From assembly GCA_041589295.1 (NCBI GenBank), contig JBFHVZ010000151.1:1-9976 (forward strand): a stretch of DNA of 9,976 bases, given 5' to 3'. The position numbers were made by a program, and so were the translations under genes. Of the stretch, positions 6,511 to 9,976 are shown one piece after another (position 1 is the first letter of the stretch; every line of letters begins with the position of its first letter). This DNA comes from Bermanella sp041589295 (GTDB lineage Bacteria; Pseudomonadota; Gammaproteobacteria; Pseudomonadales; Oceanobacteraceae). A model generated the notes under the pieces. That model ran no database searches. It saw only the letters and a program-made list of their open reading frames with translations, and had not been told where the DNA came from.

Positions 6511-6596
6511 GCCAGAGCTTTGTTAAAAATTTTCTCAAGATCCTCATTTAGCGGAGCTAAACTCCGGTCTTTCGATAATTTTTGCCTCGCTCTGAC
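6511..6596 (+). repeat. 86-bp imperfect palindromic intergenic repeat, copy B (right of ybaB)
   Basis: Same orientation and length as copy A. Outer arms are GCCAGAGC (6511-6518) and GCTCTGAC (6589-6596), pairing at 7 of 8. The centre is TTTAGC (6547-6552) and GCTAAA (6556-6561) around GGA. Centre bases differ from copy A yet still pair, which suggests the fold is kept. Blocks GTTAAAAATT, CTCATTTA, TAAACTCCG and TAATTTTTGCCT are shared at equal offsets. Confidence 0.75.
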
Positions 6597-6692
6597 TGCC
6601 TCACTTACGCTTCTGCAGGTGTGATGGTTCGAGCCTTGTATGGCTTCGTCAGCGACGCTTTTAGCCAAGTCGCAGCATGTTTGAAGCTATTT

Positions 6693-6715
6693 GTAGGAGC
6701 GTGCCATGCACGCGA
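6693..6715 (+). repeat. REP-like palindrome (copy 3)
   Basis: GTAGGA, arms GCGTGC and GCACGC (6 bp, perfect), loop CAT, then GA: 23 bp. It is the intergenic counterpart of the two copies inside dnaX, in the same orientation. Confidence 0.8.
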
Positions 6716-6720
6716 TGCAT

Positions 6721-6760
6721 GTAGGAGGCCGCTCAGTGTGCCCCGCTCGCGAAGCGAGTG
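6721..6760 (+). repeat. degenerate REP-like element
   Basis: A GTAGGA foot (6721-6726), 5 nt after the previous element, is followed by CCGCTC twice (6729-6734, 6743-6748) and a stem of CGCTCGC (6744-6750) against GCGAGTG (6754-6760), with loop GAA and one G-T pair. It may be a decayed or composite REP. Confidence 0.5.
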
Positions 6761-6770
6761 TTTTGGGTAC

Positions 6771-6792
6771 GTGGGCGACCGCATGTCGGTTG
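6771..6792 (+). repeat. GTGG-headed palindrome
   Basis: GTGG (6771-6774) is followed by CGACCG (6776-6781) and CGGTTG (6787-6792), 6 bp with one G-T pair around loop CATGT. A GTGG foot is the other common form of the REP GTRG tetranucleotide. Confidence 0.4.
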
Positions 6793-6812
6793 AGCTCAGC
6801 GTGCGATCTTAT

Positions 6813-6837
6813 GTAGGTTGGGCTTTAGCCCAACAAA
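6813..6837 (+). repeat. 25-bp palindromic repeat before recR (copy 1)
   Basis: GTAG foot, then GTTGGGCT (6817-6824) and AGCCCAAC (6827-6834), an 8-bp perfect stem with a 2-nt loop, then AAA. It matches 9089-9113 at 23 of 25 positions. It ends 16 nt before the recR ATG. Confidence 0.9.
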
Positions 6838-6853
6838 GACTGAAAATATAAAA

Positions 6854-7453
6854 ATGGCATCTCTAAGTCCTTTAATTGCTCAGTTAGTCGAGTCCCTGAC
6901 GATTCTGCCCGGTGTAGGGCCTAAGTCGGCGCAGCGCTTGGCTTTGTACCTGCTCGAAAAAGACAAAGCAGGTGCACAGACGCTGGTCAGTAGTTTGTCC
7001 GAGGCTCTCGATAAAGTGGGTCACTGCCAACAGTGCCGTAACCTGACCGAAAACCCGCTATGCCCTGTGTGTACCGATGCCAAGCGCAATGACGAGCAGA
7101 TCTGTGTGGTAGAAACACCAGCCGAGGTATTGGCACTAGAGCAAGCCGGTTTCCGCGGGCGGTATTTCGTTTTGTTTGGCCGTTTATCACCCATCGAAGG
7201 CATTGGCCCAGACCAATTGGGGCTGGATTTGCTGAAAACCCTTGTGGTGGAAAAGGGCACTCAGGAAGTCATTCTGGCGACGAACCCCACGGTGGAAGGC
7301 GAGGCTACGGCGCAGTTCATTCAGCAGCTGTTATCCCGTGTAGAAGGAGTCAAGGTCAGCCGTATCGCCCATGGGGTTCCCCTTGGTGGCGAGCTGGAAT
7401 ATGTGGATGGCGGCACATTGGCCCATGCACTGGCAGGCCGAACTCCTGTATAA
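6854..7453 (+). CDS. recR: recombination mediator RecR
   Basis: This 199-residue protein is RecR, which with RecO (and RecF) loads RecA onto SSB-coated gapped DNA in recombinational repair. Visible parts are the helix-hairpin-helix LPGVGPKSAQR (18-28), the zinc finger Cys58, Cys61, Cys70 and Cys73, and a Toprim domain beginning ICVVETPAEV (Glu87) and continuing through ATNPTVEGEATA, with the conserved SRIAHGVPLGGELEYVDGGTL at the C-terminus. Length is normal. The ATG at 6854 gives MASLSPLIAQL, matching the family N-terminus; the in-frame TTG at 6818 lies inside a repeat and is rejected. No Shine-Dalgarno is evident: the 16 nt before the ATG are A-rich and follow directly on a hairpin repeat. 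The gene follows ybaB across a repeat-filled gap, so it may be less tightly coupled to dnaX-ybaB than in E. coli. Confidence 0.97.
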   Translation: MASLSPLIAQLVESLTILPGVGPKSAQRLALYLLEKDKAGAQTLVSSLSEALDKVGHCQQCRNLTENPLCPVCTDAKRNDEQICVVETPAEVLALEQAGFRGRYFVLFGRLSPIEGIGPDQLGLDLLKTLVVEKGTQEVILATNPTVEGEATAQFIQQLLSRVEGVKVSRIAHGVPLGGELEYVDGGTLAHALAGRTPV

Positions 7454-7461
7454 TCCGCCGC
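7449..7461 (+). promoter_or_regulatory. candidate rnd promoter overlapping the recR stop
   Basis: A perfect TATAAT at 7449-7454 spans the recR stop codon and is followed by the GC-rich stretch CCGCCGC, the type of discriminator linked to stringent control. The -35 position 17 nt upstream reads TGCACT, 3 of 6 to consensus. The 80-nt gap to rnd makes a separate promoter plausible. Confidence 0.4.
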
Positions 7462-7533
7462 TTTTACGGCCCAGTAGCTTGTTTATCAGGCTGCTCTGAT
7501 GAATCCGCCGAGCGACGGTAAGTACCACAAACC

Positions 7534-8661
7534 ATGAATTACACCCTAATCGAGTCAAACCAGGCCTTAGCCGATGCCGCTGCAAACTGGCTAACGGTGC
7601 CCCGCATCGCCCTGGATAGCGAATTCATGCGTGTGGACACCTTCTATCCTAAGCTGGCCCTGATTCAAATTAACGATGGCCAGACCACCTACCTAATTGA
7701 CCCCTTGAGCATCACCCAGTGGCAGCCGTTAAAAGACGTCTTTACCTCTGCTCAAGTGGTGAAAGTGCTGCACAGTTGCAGCGAAGACCTAGACGCTTTC
7801 TTCTCTAATTTGGGTGTTTTACCCCGCCCGATTTTTGATACCCAATTAGCCGCCTCCTTTGCCAGTGTCGGCGGTGCCATGGGCTATCAGCGTTTGGTTA
7901 AAGCACTGCTGGACATCGACCTTGAAAAAGGCGAAACCCGCAGCGACTGGCTACAACGCCCGTTAACCGACAGTCAAAAACACTATGCCGCTGACGACGT
8001 GCACTACTTATTGCCTATGGTGGACATATTAGAAGCCCGCCTGCGTGAGCTAGACCGTTTGCATTGGCTCACCACAGACTGCGACACCTTGCTGGACGAC
8101 TGGCTAGTCAGTCAGGCCGAAGGCTACAGTCACGAACGCGTGAAAAAAGCGTGGATGCTCAAAGGCCATCAGCTGAATGTATTGGCTCAGCTAGTAAAAT
8201 GGCGCGAAGAGCGCTGTCATGTGTTGGATAAGCCCAGAAGCCATATCATCAACGACGCCTTGTTAATCGAAGTAGCCATGCGTTTGCCGCAAACGGTTGC
8301 CCAATTGTCTAAAATAAAAGGCATTAAAGGGCCTACCTTACGCAAAGAAGGCGAGGCCATGGTGGCATTGGTGCAAGCCTGTAAAGACACGCCCAAAGAA
8401 CAATGGCCACCACGCATGGACCGCCCGTTGTCGCAAGCGGCTGGGGAGTGGTTTAAAGACGTGCGCAAATTAGTGAATCAAATTGCCGAAAGGCTCGACG
8501 TGCCGCCCGAACTGTTGGCACGCAAAAAACAGCTAGAATGGATGCTGCGACAAGGCTATCCCTACGGGCCGTTCCCGTTGCACGACGCCCTAAGCGGTTG
8601 GCGTGAAGACGTGGTAGGTCAACCCGTTTTGGATAAACTCAATAAACTGGCGAAGCAGTAA
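7534..8661 (+). CDS. rnd: ribonuclease D
   Basis: This 375-residue 3'-5' exoribonuclease is RNase D, which trims tRNA precursors and other small stable RNAs in the cytoplasm. The DEDDy catalytic set is complete: Asp28 and Glu30 in IALDSEF (Exo I), Asp85 in SCSEDL (Exo II), and Tyr151 with Asp155 in YAADDVHYL (Exo III); FDTQ at 101-104 is also typical. An HRDC domain follows at about 213-283 (LNVLAQLVKWREERC through LSKIKGI), and a second HRDC-like helical part lies near the C-terminus. Length equals that of E. coli RNase D. The ATG at 7534 gives MNYTLIESN, aligning with the known N-terminus; the upstream site is weak (GGTAAG, about 11 nt away). A likely promoter overlaps the recR stop. ycgL follows after 12 nt, suggesting one transcript. 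Confidence 0.96.
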   Translation: MNYTLIESNQALADAAANWLTVPRIALDSEFMRVDTFYPKLALIQINDGQTTYLIDPLSITQWQPLKDVFTSAQVVKVLHSCSEDLDAFFSNLGVLPRPIFDTQLAASFASVGGAMGYQRLVKALLDIDLEKGETRSDWLQRPLTDSQKHYAADDVHYLLPMVDILEARLRELDRLHWLTTDCDTLLDDWLVSQAEGYSHERVKKAWMLKGHQLNVLAQLVKWREERCHVLDKPRSHIINDALLIEVAMRLPQTVAQLSKIKGIKGPTLRKEGEAMVALVQACKDTPKEQWPPRMDRPLSQAAGEWFKDVRKLVNQIAERLDVPPELLARKKQLEWMLRQGYPYGPFPLHDALSGWREDVVGQPVLDKLNKLAKQ

Positions 8662-8673
8662 GCGAGTAAACAA

Positions 8674-8970
8674 ATGAAACGACTATGCACAGTTTATAAA
8701 AGCACCAAAAAAGACGAGACCTATCTATACACAGATCGTCTTGAAGGCTTAAAGCGTGTTCCTAAAGAACTGTTAGAAATCTTTGGTACACCGAAAGAAG
8801 TCATGGCATTGATGTTGACCGAAGATAAAGTGTTAGGCCGCGCCGATGCGAAAACCGTTCTTGAAGACATCGAGAACAAAGGGTTTTTTCTGCAAATGCC
8901 ACCGCCACGCGAAGACTATCTGCTGGATCTAGATCGAGACACGTCGGCGCGTTATCTCGACATTTCTTAA
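8674..8970 (+). CDS. ycgL: YcgL-domain protein
   Basis: This 98-residue protein matches the YcgL family (DUF709), small conserved gammaproteobacterial proteins without an assigned biochemical role. Recognisable parts are the N-terminal CTVYKSTKKDETYLY, the RVPKELLEIFGTP block, and GFFLQMPPPREDYL near the C-terminus. Length fits the family. The ATG at 8674 follows the rnd stop by 12 nt, with GCGAG at 8662-8666 as a 7-nt-spaced ribosome site, so it is probably cotranscribed with rnd. The rnd-ycgL pairing is common in Pseudomonas relatives, suggesting a link with RNA metabolism, but that is inference from neighbours. Confidence 0.93.
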   Translation: MKRLCTVYKSTKKDETYLYTDRLEGLKRVPKELLEIFGTPKEVMALMLTEDKVLGRADAKTVLEDIENKGFFLQMPPPREDYLLDLDRDTSARYLDIS

Positions 8971-8990
8971 TATCAGATATGCAGACAATT

Positions 8991-9012
8991 GTGGGCGCCT
9001 GCTAGCAGGCGA
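8991..9012 (+). repeat. GTGG-headed perfect palindrome
   Basis: GTGG (8991-8994) precedes a 16-bp perfect palindrome, CGCCTGCT (8996-9003) and AGCAGGCG (9004-9011), followed by A. It resembles the GTGG-headed element at 6771. No U-run follows, so a factor-independent terminator is unlikely. It sits 20 nt after the ycgL stop. Confidence 0.7.
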
Positions 9013-9088
9013 ATAAATATCCAGCTAATTTCGCTTGCGTACCCAATGGCCAAAACACTACGTGGGCCACTCTGAGCAAGCTCGTATA

Positions 9089-9113
9089 GTAGGTTTGGCT
9101 TCAGCCCAACAAA
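9089..9113 (+). repeat. 25-bp palindromic repeat before ycgN (copy 2)
   Basis: GTAG foot, arms GTTTGGCT and AGCCCAAC (one mismatch), then AAA; 23 of 25 bases match 6813-6837, same orientation. It ends 9 nt before the ycgN ATG. TATAGT at 9085-9090, 5 of 6 to a -10, overlaps its left edge without a good -35. Confidence 0.88.
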
Positions 9114-9122
9114 TAAAGATTT

Positions 9123-9569
9123 ATGGTCAAAAAAGAAAAACCATTCTGGGAAACCAAAGCGCTCACGGACATGAGCAAAGAAGAATGGGAAAGCCTGTGT
9201 GACGGCTGTGCCAAGTGCTGTTTGCAAAAGTTAGAAGACGAAGACACAGGCGAAGTGTTTTATACCGAAATTGTGTGCCGTTATTTGGATCGCGAAACTT
9301 GTTCCTGTACTGAATACAAACAACGTCACGAGTTGGTGCCCAATTGTGTCTGGCTAAAACCAGAAGACGTCGAAGCGTTTCATTGGTTGCCAGAAACCTG
9401 CGCCTACCGTCGCATTAGCGAAGGTAAAAAACTGCCCAAGTGGCATTACTTGGTCAGTGGCGATAAAAACATGATTCACAAGCGCAACCATTCCATGCGC
9501 AGAAAAGGCATTCCCGATGACAAAATCCCAGAAGACCAATGGGAAGATCACATCATCTGGATTGAATAA
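9123..9569 (+). CDS. ycgN: YcgN family Cys-rich protein (UPF0260)
   Basis: This 148-residue protein belongs to the YcgN/UPF0260 family within the CxxCxxCC (YkgJ-like) group, thought to bind a metal or Fe-S cluster; no reaction is established. The N-terminal FWETKALTDMSKEEWESLCDGC is diagnostic. Nine cysteines are visible: 26, 29, 32, 33, 52, 60, 62, 75 and 93, with the cluster CDGCAKCC and the pair CSC. The family block LPETCAYR and the terminal WEDHIIWIE are also present. Length is normal. The ATG at 9123 matches the family start but has no clear Shine-Dalgarno (preceding bases are AT-rich) and lies just behind a hairpin repeat. The next gene follows after 20 nt. Confidence 0.95.
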   Translation: MVKKEKPFWETKALTDMSKEEWESLCDGCAKCCLQKLEDEDTGEVFYTEIVCRYLDRETCSCTEYKQRHELVPNCVWLKPEDVEAFHWLPETCAYRRISEGKKLPKWHYLVSGDKNMIHKRNHSMRRKGIPDDKIPEDQWEDHIIWIE

Positions 9570-9589
9570 ATATAAGGATTTCACCATTC

Positions 9590-9931
9590 ATGGCGTACTT
9601 TGAGTTTTACCAAGCCGCTTGGGCCATTTATCTTGTTTGTGCAGTATTGTTGATGTGGACTTGGTTTAAACTGACCGATCCCATGGAACCCGGTGACTTA
9701 AAACAATACGTACGTTTGATTCCTGCCGTTTTGCTATTCACCCCTGCGGCAAATGGCGAGAGCTTGGCACCTGCTGTGATCGTCACATTGGGTGAATTAC
9801 TTACTCAAGGTGTAAAAGCCGCCATGATGGGCATTGTCCCTTTGTTGGGTGCACTTCTGTTAGGGGCGATTATCCTAGCTTTATATGCGTTGTTTAAACC
9901 CAGACCGCGTTTAAAAAAGACCGATCATTAA
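9590..9931 (+). CDS. small inner-membrane protein of unknown function
   Basis: I do not recognise this 113-residue protein. It has a hydrophobic segment at about 8-26, a shorter one at about 42-52 extending toward 67, a strong one at about 78-101, and a basic tail (KPRPRLKK), so it is likely an inner-membrane protein with the C-terminus in the cytoplasm. There is no signal cleavage site and there are no obvious catalytic motifs. AAGGA (9574-9578) lies 11 nt before the ATG at 9590, and the gene follows ycgN by 20 nt, so the two are probably cotranscribed. Near its end, codons 108-110 form A AAA AAG (9913-9919), a very slippery heptamer; a -1 slip would read past the stop into a tandem repeat that stays open to the window edge. 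Confidence 0.8.
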   Translation: MAYFEFYQAAWAIYLVCAVLLMWTWFKLTDPMEPGDLKQYVRLIPAVLLFTPAANGESLAPAVIVTLGELLTQGVKAAMMGIVPLLGALLLGAIILALYALFKPRPRLKKTDH

Positions 9932-9939
9932 AAACAAAT

Positions 9940-9976
9940 CCAAAGAACAACCCAAAGAACAACCCAAAGAAACCAA
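9940..9976 (+). repeat. 12-bp tandem repeat after the last stop codon
   Basis: CCAAAGAACAAC occurs twice exactly (9940-9951, 9952-9963), followed by CCAAAGAAACC running into the window end, so the true copy number is unknown. It starts 8 nt after the stop codon. Two frames are open through it: one reads KEQP-type repeats, the other NPKN-type repeats. No start codon is visible for either. Confidence 0.9.

Larger units (their letters stand above)
6493..6853 (+). other. 361-nt ybaB-recR gap filled with repeats
   Basis: No gene is supported here. In order it holds the second 86-bp palindrome, about 95 nt without clear structure (6597-6691), then at least four palindromic elements between 6693 and 6837, and an A-rich leader before recR. 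An 89-codon open frame at 6582-6851 runs through these repeats and shows no protein-like signature. Confidence 0.8.

Noticed and set aside
6582..6851. 89-codon forward frame between ybaB and recR
   Set aside because: It runs through several palindromic repeats and shows no family motif.
6818..6853. Upstream TTG start for recR
   Set aside because: It lies inside the 25-bp repeat and adds 12 residues absent from the known RecR N-terminus; the ATG at 6854 fits the family.
8996..9020. Factor-independent terminator after ycgL
   Set aside because: The palindrome is perfect but is followed by AATAAATAT, not a T-run, and the reverse direction lacks one too.

Overview
The window looks like chromosomal DNA of a marine-type gammaproteobacterium (Oceanospirillales/Pseudomonadales-like). 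This is inferred from the protein sequences and from the gene order dnaX–ybaB–recR followed by rnd–ycgL–ycgN. No database search was possible. All genes that can be supported are on the + strand.

Left part (1–4015), accessory in character: a possible C-terminal tail of an upstream gene, then a predicted exported amidohydrolase (YtcJ-like, lipoprotein-type signal), an OmpR/PhoB-class response regulator and a membrane sensor histidine kinase. The amidohydrolase and regulator are 9 nt apart. The regulator and kinase are separated by a 12-bp tandem repeat array that begins across the regulator's stop codon. A GTTACC direct repeat with 11-bp period upstream of the amidohydrolase could be the operator of this regulator.

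Middle part (4016–7453), core DNA maintenance: dnaX (clamp-loader tau/gamma), ybaB (nucleoid-associated protein) and recR (recombinational repair). dnaX carries an in-frame A AAA AAG heptamer. A -1 slip there would reach a TGA two codons later, as in the E. coli programmed frameshift that makes gamma. Downstream of that site, two REP-like palindromes lie inside the coding sequence of the tau-only linker. ybaB is bracketed by two diverged 86-bp copies of an imperfect palindrome. The 361-nt ybaB–recR gap is filled with palindromic repeats.

Right part (7454–9976): rnd (RNase D), ycgL, ycgN and a small membrane protein of unknown function. A 25-bp palindromic repeat occurs twice, each time just upstream of a start codon (recR and ycgN) that lacks a clear Shine-Dalgarno sequence. 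The window ends in another 12-bp tandem repeat right after a stop codon.

No tRNA, rRNA, CRISPR, transposase gene or defence system was seen. The unusual content is in the repeats: several GTAG/GTGG-headed palindromes, all in one orientation, and two separate 12-bp tandem arrays at gene ends.
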